This document shows, one piece after another, positions 20,735 to 30,699 of a stretch of DNA of 64,000 bases. The notes below the pieces were generated by a model. That model was given only the letters and a program-made list of their open reading frames with translations, ran no database searches and was not told the DNA's origin. Position numbers and translations under genes: made by a program. Each line of letters begins with the position of its first letter. Position 1 is the first letter of the stretch. The stretch lies in NCBI GenBank assembly GCA_963377175.1, contig CAUJNA010003287.1:216001-280000 (forward strand), in the 5' to 3' direction. The stretch comes from Effrenium voratum (taxonomy: Eukaryota; Sar; Dinophyceae; Suessiales; Symbiodiniaceae).

Positions 20735-21394
20735 CTCAGCTTTTATGCCGAAGCAAACAACAGCTCAGATTCAGGCACCACTCTTGCAGTCATTGGCACT
20801 TTTAAGGTCCTCCTGAGAGAAAACATCTCTGATTCAGGCCAATGTGTAATAATTCAACCTTAAATTGAAAGTACAATAAGTTCAACAAACACATATCCGG
20901 TAATGTTCACCCAACAAGGCAGGGGCTGCAAAGGTGTTTCTTTTGTAGCCCTGCTAATCCATTTACCTCAAAGTCTGCTAAGGCTTACCAACCACTCACC
21001 AAGTAGCCGATCACCTCCCTGGAGTAAGGAAGCCTTTGGCCTTAGCTTTCCGATTCTCGTTTAGCCCATCAAGCATGAGGAAAACCGAGTCTTGGTGGCC
21101 GTTGACCCCTCTGCACAAAGCTTCCTTTTTTTGGGTGCAATGGAAAATCCGCTCTTTCCCAAACAGTTGTAAAGTCCCAAGATCCGGAGCCGAATCGCCA
21201 TAAAGGATTTGGGCAGAGGGCAATGTCTGGGTTGTGTAGATTCCTATGCGCCCACTTTGCAATTCTGGACACAAATAAAGACCTATGAAATACGGTAATC
21301 TTGCTTTCCAGCCCAGACTTGAAGTGGTCCGATGGGAAACTAGTAGTTGCTTTTCGCGTGAAGCCCCTCAAAAGAAAGAAAAAGCAAGAAGCCC

Positions 21395-21492
21395 CGTCGG
21401 TCTGGGAAGAAAAGCCCGCAAGCCCAATGTCATGTTCAGGCACGGCAGCTGGGATCCGTTCGTCTGCCGTCCGCGGCCATCCGTGGCCCAAG
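21395..21492 (-). CDS. Weak exon candidate
   Basis: Minus strand: acceptor TTATCCAAG then CTTGGGCC; the frame reads LGHGWPRTADERIPAAVPEH, DIGLAGFSSQTDGAS. GC-rich island in AT-rich surroundings. The plus strand is open as well. Low certainty. Confidence 0.3.
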
Positions 21493-21583
21493 CTTGGATA
21501 AAAATTGACCCCAAATGAATAAACCCGTCCTAGCTCTGGGGGGCGGAAACCGTCGAAAAGCGGGTTCAGACCACTGTAAGGGG

Positions 21584-21744
21584 ACACTCCCCTGATCAAA
21601 GATCAACCGGAGGGTATCTTTCATCCCGGGCTCCCATTCTACCCAACCAAATCGATATGAAGTGTTAAAGACTCCCAATTGTTGGGTAGAAGAAAGGGAA
21701 CCCGGGACGAAAGATATCCTGTTGATCTTTGATCAGGGGGGGAG
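21584..21744. mobile_element. Foldback element with long arms
   Basis: Left arm CTCCCCTGATCAAAGATCAA, then GGGTATCTTTCATCCCGGG and ATTCTACCCAA; right arm TTGGGTAGAAGAAAGGGAAC, CCCGGGACGAAAGATATCC, TTGATCTTTGATCAGGGG. Arms of about 60 bp are nearly complementary. A single arm recurs near 13,706. Confidence 0.8.
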
Positions 21745-21789
21745 TACCAATGCTAGGAGTACCAATTTCCAAAGGCTGGTCGCCAAAAC

Positions 21790-21891
21790 ACGAACCGGCG
21801 CTTCAATCGGCTAAGAACGGCCCGAAGCCCAGCCTTTGGGCTGAGTTGGGGCTGCCACTGGGAAAGGCTCGCCAGAGCCTCGGATTTCCAG
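21790..21891 (-). CDS. Exon candidate, helical protein
   Basis: Minus strand: acceptor ATGCCTTTTTGAG then CTGGAAA; the frame reads WKSEALASLSQWQPQLSPKA, GLRAVLSRLKRRF. Amphipathic helices with good codon bias. The plus strand is partly open too. Possibly another exon of the helical-repeat gene; function otherwise unknown. Confidence 0.45.
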
Positions 21892-21940
21892 CTCAAAAAG
21901 GCATTTAAAGGAGGGTGGCTCTACAACCCTTGGTATGGTA

Positions 21941-22056
21941 CTAGCTCCTCCAGTGGAGAGGTTAGAATAAGGGTACCCGATTTTTGTCTGTAGTCTATTT
22001 TAGTAGGGAAACCCTCCCCAAAAAAAGGGTGAAAGGGCACCGCTGGGGGATCTAGG
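21941..22056. mobile_element. Introner-like element, family A copy 1
   Basis: Begins CTAGCTCCTCCAGTGGAGAG, contains AGAATAAGGGTACCC, TGTAGTCTATTTTAGTAGGG and AACCCTCCCCAAAAAA, and ends GCTGGGGGATCTAG. One end has lost the GT seen in other copies. Family A copies: 26,173-26,295, 26,576-26,687, 27,774-27,900, 31,928-32,042, 47,302-47,419. Confidence 0.75.
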
Positions 22057-22059
22057 GTA

Positions 22060-25000
22060 GCAACAAACTTTGTTTTTTGCAGCACCATACTCAAAATGAG
22101 CAGAACCAATGCAAAAGTGGGAAGAACAATCCCCGAATTCTGTCCAGAGAATCCCGAACTAAAGCTCACGCCGAAATCTACAACCCCTGATGGACCGTCG
22201 CTCATTTCTTGTCCGAAATCTAAAGGACAACAAAATTAATATGCTCGGAGTCTAGGCCCGTTTTCATGTCCATAGTAAGGCATCCTCAAAAGAGCGGGTG
22301 CGCTGAGATTTTGCAACCGGTTTCATTTGGATCCAAAAGTCAGAACTTCGTGACCCAAAGCAAAAAGTTCGGGGAGCTTGTGATGCAGGGCTCCTAGAAA
22401 TCAGGCACACATACACACACACACACACACACACGGTGACTCTATTTCCCTGTTTACCTAGATCCCCAGTTGCCTTTATTTTCCAGCTACTTTGACCAAA
22501 TTATGGCCTACTAGTGGGTAAAGTGGCTGGAAAAAAGTGCCTACTTGGGGTTCCAGGTAGGTACCAAGGGAACCGCCCTTTAAAAACGAAAAGAGAAATG
22601 GCGATTGCCTTCAATAGTGGTACCTGGGATCCACCAAGACTTGCTCGTGAGACTTGCTTAGTCGGACATGCGCTTTTGTGGAAAACCACAAATTGGAAAA
22701 ACCACATGTCGCGAGTCAATCCCTCTTGTGAAGACGGCGATATTGTGTCAACGTTCTCCTTGTTTCAGGGCTGCTTCCTTCCGACCCGATAGACCCTTTA
22801 CTACCCAAGTGGACCTCGAGAAAAAGACATCTACGAAGGAACATCCAATACTCCAGTGGAAATTGACCGAACGCCAAAACGAACAGGAGGTCCTTGAAAA
22901 GAAGATTCCGATTTTAAACATGTGGGGGAAGGTTTGGGTTCCGGGGGAGAAGTTATATTCTACCCAAAGGTTGGGGCATTGCTTTGAGCTTGGGAGTAAG
23001 CCTGTCAAAAGATTGCGGAACAAGGGAAACTCACCTTGGTGACAACAAGACCAGAAGGGACCATTTGAGCAAAGCACATTTTTTGGGCTGTTCACTTTAA
23101 CAAGATTCCAAAAGGGTAAATCTTGGCCAAAATAAAGCCAACCTTTGCCAGCTTCAAAGGATTTCTGCCTGTATGTGACTTTAGGTGTCTCCCAAACCGA
23201 AGCTACCCCAGAAAAGTGGTAAGGGATCCCTGTGATATGAAAGAAACGTTGCACCCCCCCCCCCGGAAACAAGAAGAAGTGCTGTCGCCTACTTGCCCAG
23301 ATCGTCATGGTTCTCCCAAGAGAAATCCTTCTTGCGGTTCTCCAGCGATGGAGTAGTTGATCAAAGCAAGGACACCGTGGAAAAAGCAGTGCAGGGGCCT
23401 CCACAGCGCCCCACACTCAAACGTTGAGCGGATTCGCCACAAATGGCTCCAGCAACATGTGTTGTTGTTGCCAAAATTTGGCAACCACACCCCAAAAGCG
23501 ACCTTTTTTTTGTCCCGAAACGAACCTCGCGGAATGAACCTGAGACCTCCTGGCAGCCAGGCCCAGGAGGTGGTGGCGAGGTACCGGGTTTCGTGGCCCA
23601 AGCCTCAGCTTGCTGGTGGTTTGGGCTGCCGGGATTTGCCCAAAGCAAAAGTTGATCGATTTACTGGCGGCGTCCCTTGAAAGGAGGAAACTCGTGCCAA
23701 GAAAAGATATTGATGAGGAACAGGGCTGCCGGAACTTCCCCCAAATCAACGGTTATTGATCAATTTACTGGTGGCGTCCCTTGAAACGATCGCCACTTTG
23801 GAGGGTTCCAAAAACCTGAAATGGAGGCAATTTACTGGTGGCGTCCCTCGAAAGGAGCTGAAACCCTGATGTGCCAACGAAAGATATGAATTGGCGAGTG
23901 GATGCACAGGGAGAGATTCTCCATCTGGCACAGGAACCTCTTCCTTCGTCAGGATTCTTTGAGGCGCTTCGCTCTACCAGTAGGAAAGGAACCGGTGGCA
24001 GAGGGAAACATGTCACCCTTAACCTCCTAAGGATATTTCCAGCAGAAAGGTAAGGACTGAGAAGGAGGGACGGCACTTCCATATCCATGCCACCCTCGTC
24101 CCTTGGCATCTTTACACCGCCAACAGCGGTGAGATGCCAAGAGATAGGACCAAGGAATCCATCACACCCACATAGAGAGTCTCTGTATCTTCGTAATCAA
24201 GGGTGTGATGTCCATTCTCCTCCAGCGCTTTCCCAGTTGATGCTCTGCATCTTGCCTTCTTCACGTAATAATCCTGGATGAAATGGTGATGGACAGAGAT
24301 GGGAATTTGATTTCCAGGAGTTATTATTGACAGGTTTGCAGTGGAAATCCCATCCCCTTCGAGCCTGCCTACCCATCCCTTACATCCGTCCCATTCTCCA
24401 GTCTCATTTGGACGGAGCGGAGAGATGTTGGGATGGGTCTCCCTTTCCCTTTCCTTTCAAGCCCTTTCTGTGCAAAGAAAAGAGCAAAATAGTGATGGGC
24501 CTTGAAACAAATGGGAATTGCTGAGAAAAGATCTCTTCTTTTCAGGGTCCCTCTATCTTTTGGGGCAGCATTTCCCTTTCCCCCAGATAGGTCCGGACGT
24601 CCAGCGCTTCTCCACGATGAAGCTCTGGAGCCAAGCTCTTCGTTGCCGCAGAATGAGTTTGTATTAAGATCTTGATAGGAAGGAGCTGGTACTCAGGTTC
24701 TTTAAGGTCCCATTTGGGCAGAGTATATACACCCCCAAACTACCCAATAGTTAAAATGATGGCATATCCCCACGAAAAACTAGCAAGCCAAATTTACAAA
24801 GATCGCCACATACTCGGGGTTCCTCGACGGTCTGAGAGCTGTCTAGTGATCCGACTAGGGACCCCTCGGAATCCCGAGTCTCCATACTTTGGAGCCGAAG
24901 CCCTTGAAAGCTGTCCAGACCTGAAATCAGGCACCCCCCTGAGTCGTGGTTTGCATTGGCTTGGTGCTTCAGGAGGGGTCTCCTAAGCCTCTGCAAGAAC

Positions 25001-25120
25001 CAGGGTTTCAAATCCCCAACCCAGGCTCCAAACCGCCAATGTTGAACCAAAATACAGCTCAACCCAACCCAAGACCCACCCGCAAGATCAAATCCAGCCT
25101 AAACCCACGACTCATGCCAG
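22060..25120. other. 3 kb without a convincing exon
   Basis: Contains a (CA)n tract at 22,405-22,435 and three imperfect copies of TTTACTGGCGGCGTCCC.GAAA at about 23,655, 23,762 and 23,830. The rest looks like unique, moderately AT-rich intronic or intergenic DNA. Open frames here (e.g. 22,748-23,416 minus) lack codon bias and splice sites. Confidence 0.45.
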
Positions 25121-25127
25121 TTATTGC

Positions 25128-25305
25128 TGGGGGCCAAAAACAAAAACGCAATCCTGGCGATGGCTTAGCGCATTGCTGGGGGACAAAAACAAAAACGCAA
25201 TCCTGGCGATGGCTTAAAGCATTGCTGGGGGGGGGGGGTCTGGGGGAAAAATACACAAAACAAACGCAATCCTGGCGATGGCTTAAAGCATTGCTGGAAA
25301 ACAAC
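25128..25305. repeat. Tandem repeat, about 60 bp unit
   Basis: Three to four copies of CAATCCTGGCGATGGCTTA followed by AAGCATTGCTGGGGG and an A-rich spacer AAAACAAAAACG. Translated products of this array are not genes. A second small array of CCCGGAG units lies at about 25,638-25,672. Confidence 0.85.
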
Positions 25306-25393
25306 GGGAAACAAAAACGGGGAGGAAAAAAAGGAAAGAAGAAAAAAACACGGAGAAACAAAAAAAGAGGAAGAGACCACAAAAAAACGGCAC

Positions 25394-25580
25394 CCGATGG
25401 CTCCGAGGCGCTGGGCAGCTTCTGCTCCAACAGCCCCAGCAGTCGCTGCAGCTCCGCGTCGCCGAGCGCCTCGTTGCCGCCGAGGCCGCCGCCGCCGCCG
25501 CAGTTCGCGGCGGAGGTCCAGGAGTCGCGGTTGCAGCGCCTGGCGCCGAGCGTCGCGGCGGAGGCGCCCAGTGGAAAGGC
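25394..25580 (-). CDS. GC-rich exon candidate
   Basis: Minus frame LGASAATLGARRCNRDSWTS, a glycine run, then GNEALGDAELQRLLGLLEQK and LPSASEPSG, with GC3 near 100% and donor CATCGG then GTGCCG. The helix GDAELQRLLGLLEQKL looks genuine. The plus strand is open in two frames, so strand rests on codon bias and neighbours. 5' boundary not seen. Confidence 0.45.
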
Positions 25581-26172
25581 CCCCCACGCCGAACTTCGCG
25601 GCGGCGGAGGCGCCCATTGGAAAGGCCAATGTCCCCCGCCCGGAGCCCGGAGCCCGGAGCCCGGAGCCCGGAGCCAGAGCGTGTTCTCGGTTGCTTTCTG
25701 CTCTGCGAAGAGTGTTTAACTGTTAGTGGTTTAATGGAAGACCCAGTAGTTGGCAAAAACTCAAAGTTCTAACATCCGAGACATGCACCTAAGTTTTGGT
25801 TGGTGTCTGTCGAAGGATGTGTCTTTTCTCGGAAAACGAACACTTCTACAGTACTTTGGCTTGTTGACTTCGTTTAGACCCACCAAAATAGATCATGCAG
25901 TTGTAAAGAAAGGCTACCACCCTCGGCAGATCCACTCACTCGAGTTCATGAAGCTTTTTCTGGCCACTCCCATTTGTCATGGTTTCAAGCTCACCTGACA
26001 TGGGCTAAGGACCAAAGGAGGCTAGAAACCAATTTGCCACCCTTGAGAGCCCGAAAGGTCATGTTTGTCCTGGCTCAAAAGGAGAATACAAGGAGACCCA
26101 ACCTCCCCCTCGTTTTTCGGAGGGTCGGATCTGCTTGTCCTCGTTAAAATCCGAAAGTCGGCCACAGACTGA

Positions 26173-26295
26173 CTAGGTCCTCCAGTAGAGAGGTTGGAAT
26201 AAGGGTACCCTTTTTTTCTGTAGTCTACTTTGGTAGGGGGAACCCTCCCAACCAAAAAAGAAATGGCTCCAAGGGCACCTAGCTGGGGGACCTAG
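26173..26295. mobile_element. Introner-like element, family A copy 2
   Basis: Left end CTAGGTCCTCCAGTAGAGAG, right end GCTGGGGGACCTAG. In the minus sense it starts CTAG/GTCCCCCAG and ends CTGGAGGACCTAG/, i.e. GT...AG in its own terminal inverted repeats. Flanks share CTAG on both sides, which could be a target duplication or part of the repeat. Confidence 0.75.
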
Positions 26296-26402
26296 ACCCA
26301 TTTCTAGAGGAAACTCGTTCCTTTTGGGACATGGACCCCACTCTTGGGGCTTCGATCCTCCCGTTTCGGCTGGCGGAAACCTAGCTGGGGGACCTAGCTG
26401 AC

Positions 26403-26534
26403 CAGTCGAGTCGAGGCGCGCCAGAGCGTGAAGCCCAGCATCCAGGTCCTCCACCTTGACCTGGAAGCTTCCCTCGAAGCGCCGCAGGGCGGCGAAGACC
26501 AGCGCCGGCTGCTGCCTCGCTCCGCTCGATCTGA
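26403..26534 (-). CDS. Exon candidate, helical protein
   Basis: Minus strand: acceptor TCCACAAAAG then TCAGATCG; the frame reads RQQPALVFAALRRFEGSFQV, KVEDLDAGLHALARLDST, with very high GC3. The donor is ACTG/GTCAGC or, six bases later, CTAG/GTCCCC at the end of a family A-type terminus. The sequence after it matches that after the exon at 1,295-1,366. Helices FAALRRFEG and LDAGLHALARL would fit the nearby helical-repeat gene, but no diagnostic motif is present. Confidence 0.6.
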
Positions 26535-26575
26535 CTTTTGTGGATCCCGTTCTGACTTTGCGATCGGGTTGCCAC

Positions 26576-26687
26576 CTAGGTCCTCTAGATTTGAGAGTTT
26601 AGAATAAGGGTACCAACGTTGTAGTCTATTTTAGTAGGGGAACCCTCCCCCAAAAAAAGGCAAAAGGGCACCACTGGGGGACCTAGC
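26576..26687. mobile_element. Introner-like element, family A copy 3
   Basis: Left end CTAGGTCCTCTAGATTTGAG, interior AGAATAAGGGTACC and GTAGTCTATTTTAGTAGGGG, right end ACTGGGGGACCTAG. GT and AG are intact at both termini on both strands. It lies about 40 bp upstream (minus sense) of the exon at 26,403-26,534. Confidence 0.75.
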
Positions 26688-26691
26688 CACT

Positions 26692-26889
26692 TATGGGTCA
26701 AAATTAAACCACCCAGGTTTCAGTCCTTGGCTTCAATTCACCAGGGATCCGAAACGACGTTGCAATCGGTTGAGCCACTGATTGGTCAAAACAAAATGAA
26801 AACCACCGGGGTATGGACCGCAGGAATTTGTCCTTGGTTCCAATTGACCTAAGTTCCACCTTGGGCACCTATTTTTTGACCCACAGCCA
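26692..26889. mobile_element. Family C element, probably with internal insertion
   Basis: Left end CTTATGGGTCAAAATTAAAC, right end TTTTTGACCCACAGCCAC. At 198 bp it is nearly twice the length of the 15.7 kb copy, and two 'caccggggt/caccaggg' blocks suggest an internal duplication or insertion. Confidence 0.5.
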
Positions 26890-27076
26890 CTTGGCTCTTC
26901 GTTGTCAAGTACGGTAACCATTCGGGCACCCCCAGTCCCAATGTGGTGTCTTCAGTGCTTCCTCCATGGAATCGCAAGATCATGGAAGCCTGCAATGATG
27001 TTTTGTTTTTGGCACTCGAAGGCTTATCAGCATGCTCATTTATGTTTGCTATTTCTCTCTTGCTTGCTTATTCATG

Positions 27077-27182
27077 TCTTTCTTCCTTCCTTCCTTCCTT
27101 TCTTCCTTCCTTCGTGCCTTCGTGCCTTCGTTCTTTCCTTCCTTCCTTCCTTCCTTCCTTCCTTCCTTCCTTCCTTCCTTTC
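27077..27182. repeat. (TTCC)n microsatellite
   Basis: TTCC repeats interrupted by GTGCCTTCGTGCCTTCG in the middle. Translated products are low-complexity artefacts. Confidence 0.95.
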
Positions 27183-27773
27183 AGTTTTGTATTTAGACTC
27201 CGGGAGTGAGACCATGGGTCTGCTTGGTGAGACCCTTTGGTGCTACGACAGCATCTGGTGGTCAGATCTTCAATGGAAAGGAGGCCTTCTTGCAATCGCG
27301 ATCTGGTATGTTCGGGTGCTCTACTTCGGTATTTGCTATTTGCTAAAACACCTCTTCAGTATGCTTGAAGCATTTTTGAAACCAAGGATTAATGTCAGAG
27401 GGTCCCTGGAAGAATGCCATTGGGTCAGCCCAATGGACAGAGGATTTCCTTGAGCAGGTGCCACATCTGTACTCTGATACACTTTCAGATTCTGTCGCAT
27501 ATATAGTCTACCCCAGCAAAAATAATAGTTTTGGGGGCTCGTCCCCTACACTGGCAATCTAACATGACCTGTTCGCACAATTTGAGGCGAAATATTGGGC
27601 ACCCTAGGGGGGCGAATCTTGGACATCATTTGCTGTGGGGATGCATGCCCACCGACGTAGTTCCTTTCATGAAACGAGTAGCCATACGTAGAACTCTAAA
27701 TGGCCCCAGAGCATAAACCATGTAAAGAGTTAAAAGGGTGGTACCAAATTGTTTGGCTGGGGTTGTCCCTAAC

Positions 27774-27900
27774 CTAGGCCCTCCAGTAGAGAGGTTAGAA
27801 CTAGGGTACCCGATTTTTCTCTGTAGTCTATTTTAGTAGGGGAACTCTCCCCCCAAAAAAGAAAGGGCTCCAAGTTGGCACCAATCGCTGGGGGACCTAG
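27774..27900. mobile_element. Introner-like element, family A copy 4
   Basis: Left end CTAGGCCCTCCAGTAGAGAG, right end CACCAATCGCTGGGGGACCTAG. Minus sense: starts CTAG/GTCCCCCAG and ends GGGCCTAG/. Its end segment TTGGCACCAATCGCTGGGGG also occurs at about 1,199. It lies 34 bp downstream (minus sense) of the exon at 27,934-27,998. Confidence 0.75.
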
Positions 27901-27933
27901 TAACCGTCCGGGCTCTGCTTGTGGCCCCCTAAC

Positions 27934-27998
27934 CTCTATCGAGCAGCTTGGCAGAGAGACCCGCGAGCTCCTTGTGAAAGGCGCTGCTGACATAGTTC
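27934..27998 (-). CDS. Short exon candidate
   Basis: Minus strand: acceptor ATGTCGATTCAG then GAAC, donor GATAGAG then GTTAGG, both canonical, enclosing NYVSSAFHKELAGLSAKLLD. High GC3. A plus frame (IEQLGRETRELLVKGAADIV) is also open, without comparable splice sites. Function unknown. Confidence 0.5.
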
Positions 27999-29034
27999 CT
28001 GAATCGACATTGGGGGCGTTGCGGCAAGGGGGGAAGCGTCCACGTCCATTCTGAACCCAAAAATCCGCAAATATTTTTCAGGAATTCAAGAAAAAACAGG
28101 TTGCGAGCAGATCTGGTTTTTGAAGAGAACGATGGTGCAAAACATGGGGAATCAAACACACAGACGTCTCAAGACACCAAATGCGGGGACTCCGAATGGG
28201 GGTCCCGCGTTTTCCTCTTGCCCATTCAAAAACAACACAACAACTGGCACAAAGGGTCTCAACAAAAAAGAAGCAGAGCCAAGGGAGGTCTCAAGACAAA
28301 TCCGAGACCCCGAATGCAGAATGGGTGCCGTTTTCCTCTCGCCCATCATTTGACAGAAAAACAACACCTCCAAACGTTGACAAGCTGAGAGGATCCGAAT
28401 CAAGACTGGAGTCTCTTCGGGAACCTTTGGTGAGCTGTGGAAATCCATCGGAACAGTCTCGGCACGCTGTTTGGTCGTTGATTTCGGGCACCACAGCACG
28501 AAGACAGGAAGCTCAATTTGTTTCACCCGGGTGTTTCTCCACATAGGTGTACCCCGCAAATGGCGCATTTTCCCTAAAAGAGCTTCCCATGAGTTTCCCT
28601 TTAGAAGGGGTACGCTCCTACAGCTTAACATGGAACCCAACAAAAACATCATTCTTAGAGGAAACTCCCTTCGAAAACCCCCCTTTGGGGGTTCCATGTT
28701 AATTTCAGCTTGCCATGAAATTGTGTCTTTGATCCGCGATGGTTTCCCATCTCTCCACAAGAAGCAGGGCTTCAAAATCCAAATCCAAACCAATCCAAGC
28801 CACGAAGTGAGGGTTCCCCGCCGCAGGGAAGTGCCCGCCAAAAACTTGCTGGAGCCCAGGCAATGACCGCGACCGGGTGCCAGGAAGGAAGCGAAGAAGG
28901 CCATTCCAGCTCATTCCCTGCCTCCCTGCCTAGAGAAAACCAGCAAGCAAAACACATATCTGCCTGGTGAGCTCAAATTTGGGGGTTGATCAAATCCGCA
29001 AGACATCGGGCAACCCTTCGGGACACCAACAAAA

Positions 29035-29125
29035 ACAGATGGCGTTCACCCCTAAATGTTGGCTTTGTGTATGGCTTTCACCCCTATAGGATGGCATTTA
29101 TGTATGGTTCTCACCCCTGAATGAT
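29035..29125. repeat. Three-copy tandem repeat
   Basis: Three units of about 36 bp sharing TTCACCCCTA / GGCTTTGTGTATGG. No coding signal. Confidence 0.7.
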
Positions 29126-29171
29126 GACAGTTCCCCATGGTCATTGTGGGGCCGAAGGAAAGATTGACGGC

Positions 29172-29308
29172 GATGGGTCAAAATCCCGTACTGCCAGTGA
29201 ACATCCCACTCCCCACCAAGATAGACTAAAATGGGTGGTGCACCTACCCCAAGCAAAGCTGTCACCTAATCTGCCAATGCAAGCCTTGGGGTTGAAAGCG
29301 GGACCCAC
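29172..29308. mobile_element. Family C element abutting an exon
   Basis: Left end GATGGGTCAAAATCCCG, right end GGGACCCACAGCC. In the minus sense its GGCT/GTGGGTCC end lies at the 3' end of the exon candidate 29,309-29,489, giving that exon a GT donor. The opposite end has lost the AG. Confidence 0.55.
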
Positions 29309-29489
29309 AGCCACCCCCCATCTGTGAAGCCAGCGGCGTCGGTATCGCCTTCACCGGAGGCGGCGAAGGCGGCGGCGGAGCGACCACCGCCAGGCGCAGA
29401 CACCGGCGCCGCATGGCGTCTTCCGCGTCCGCGCGCGCCGAAACAACTCGGCACCACCAGGGCCCCCGAAGGAGTAGAACCCCAGCGGT
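29309..29489 (-). CDS. GC-rich exon candidate
   Basis: Minus strand: acceptor GTCACCACCAG then ACCGCTG; the best-biased frame reads GPWWCRVVSARADAEDAMRR, RCLRLAVVAPPPPSPPPVKA, IPTPLASQMGGG. Codons such as GCG CGC GCG GAC GCG give almost pure GC3. It ends at GGTGGCT/GTGGGTCC, the terminus of a family C element. Other frames are open because of GC content. Function unknown. Confidence 0.5.
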
Positions 29490-30429
29490 CTGGTGGTGAC
29501 AATTTTGACCCATACCCAAAAAAGGGACCAGCTGAACCTAGCATGTTCTTCCAGAACTTTGATCGATAGCTCCCAAAGCTAACAGGAAAACCACCTGCTT
29601 GGGGGGTCCCCCCCAAGAAAAAAGCACACCCATATGGCAACACTGTTGCCGGCGAGTTGGTGAGCCTTTCGAAATGCTCTGGGACCCAGAATTTTCCTGC
29701 GGGCAGGATAGTTGGCTGAGGCCGTGTTCAGTTGGTTTGGCTTCCGCTGGAGTGTACTTGCGGATGGGGTTGGCTTCATGCGTTCGGCAAATCCTTTGGG
29801 AATCCGACTCGAGCAAAGCAGCGAACTGTCAACAGAGATCGCGGCTTCCGTCGGGCGTGCGCAACTCTTGCAATGGAATCCAGCCCCATCTAAGGGCTGC
29901 GTTTTCCCTAAAGTTTCTGATATCCAGGACTGGGTGTTTTTTTTCACCTGGTTCTGAGGGAATCAAAGCACAGTTCGGAATGAATGAGCGGAGGGGATGG
30001 ATGAAACCTGACCTGAATAGTGGTTGCCACCAACACCACCTGGTGCCGATCGGCGCGGAATTCGTCCAGGGATCCACAAGGAGAGCAGCAAGGGCTGGCA
30101 TGGGAGGCATGCCTTCCCTTGAGAAAGTTGGGACAAGACATGCGCGACCCCCTCATCGGTTTGTTTGACATCCACAAGGTTTTCTTGTCTACAGCAGGCC
30201 TCTGTTTTTAGTTTCCCCCTACCCAGGTTGATTTAGTAGCTGGTGGTTGAGGGAGCTCCCAACATGGGATGGGACTTGGTCATCAGGTTGCTTCGAGCCT
30301 CTTCAATATGACCGCGCCTTCAGTGTGGTAAATGATTGTGTTTGTTGTGTGGTTTCCCTTTGCTGCGTAGAATAGGGGCTGAACAAGCATTCATAGTTTG
30401 ACAAACCATGGTTTCTAAGTACCCCTTAG

Positions 30430-30620
30430 ATGGATTTCCCACCCTGCCGATCCGGTCTTAGCAACTCTGATGATTCGGTGGGGGCTGCGAAACCAAAAGC
30501 AGCTCGAGGGCCGTTGAGGGCCTCTTGGATTGACCAGCAGCGCCCAACGACTGCGTTTTCCTGTGTCCTGTCCAACAAGAATCCACCGGGTCCATAGAGA
30601 AACCTCGCCGCTCTCGGACG
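30430..30620 (-). CDS. Weak exon candidate
   Basis: Minus frame RFLYGPGGFLLDRTQENAVV, GRCWSIQEALNGPRAAFGFA, PTESSELLRPDRQGG. Protein-like composition but modest codon bias and no clear splice sites; a second minus frame is open. Confidence 0.3.
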
Positions 30621-30699
30621 AATTTTAGACCCTTGGGCGGGGGGCCCTTGGAGGTTCATTGCCTAGTGGCTAGCCACTTGGGCTTTCTCATGTTCAAGG

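Noticed and set aside
22748..23416. 222-codon minus ORF
   Set aside because: Composition is that of translated non-coding DNA (rich in W, F, S with patches of repeats), no GC3 bias, and it spans a homopolymer C run.
25059..25430. Lys/Asn-rich plus and Phe/Pro/Cys-rich minus ORFs over the 25.1-25.3 kb array
   Set aside because: They mostly translate the tandem repeat and A-rich spacer; only the GC-rich part above 25,394 was kept as an exon candidate.
29538..30170. Several overlapping ORFs on both strands
   Set aside because: Two strands look equally protein-like (plus EAVFSWFGFRWSVLADGVGF, minus CARPTEAAISVDSSLLCSS) with no decisive bias or splice sites, so none was called.
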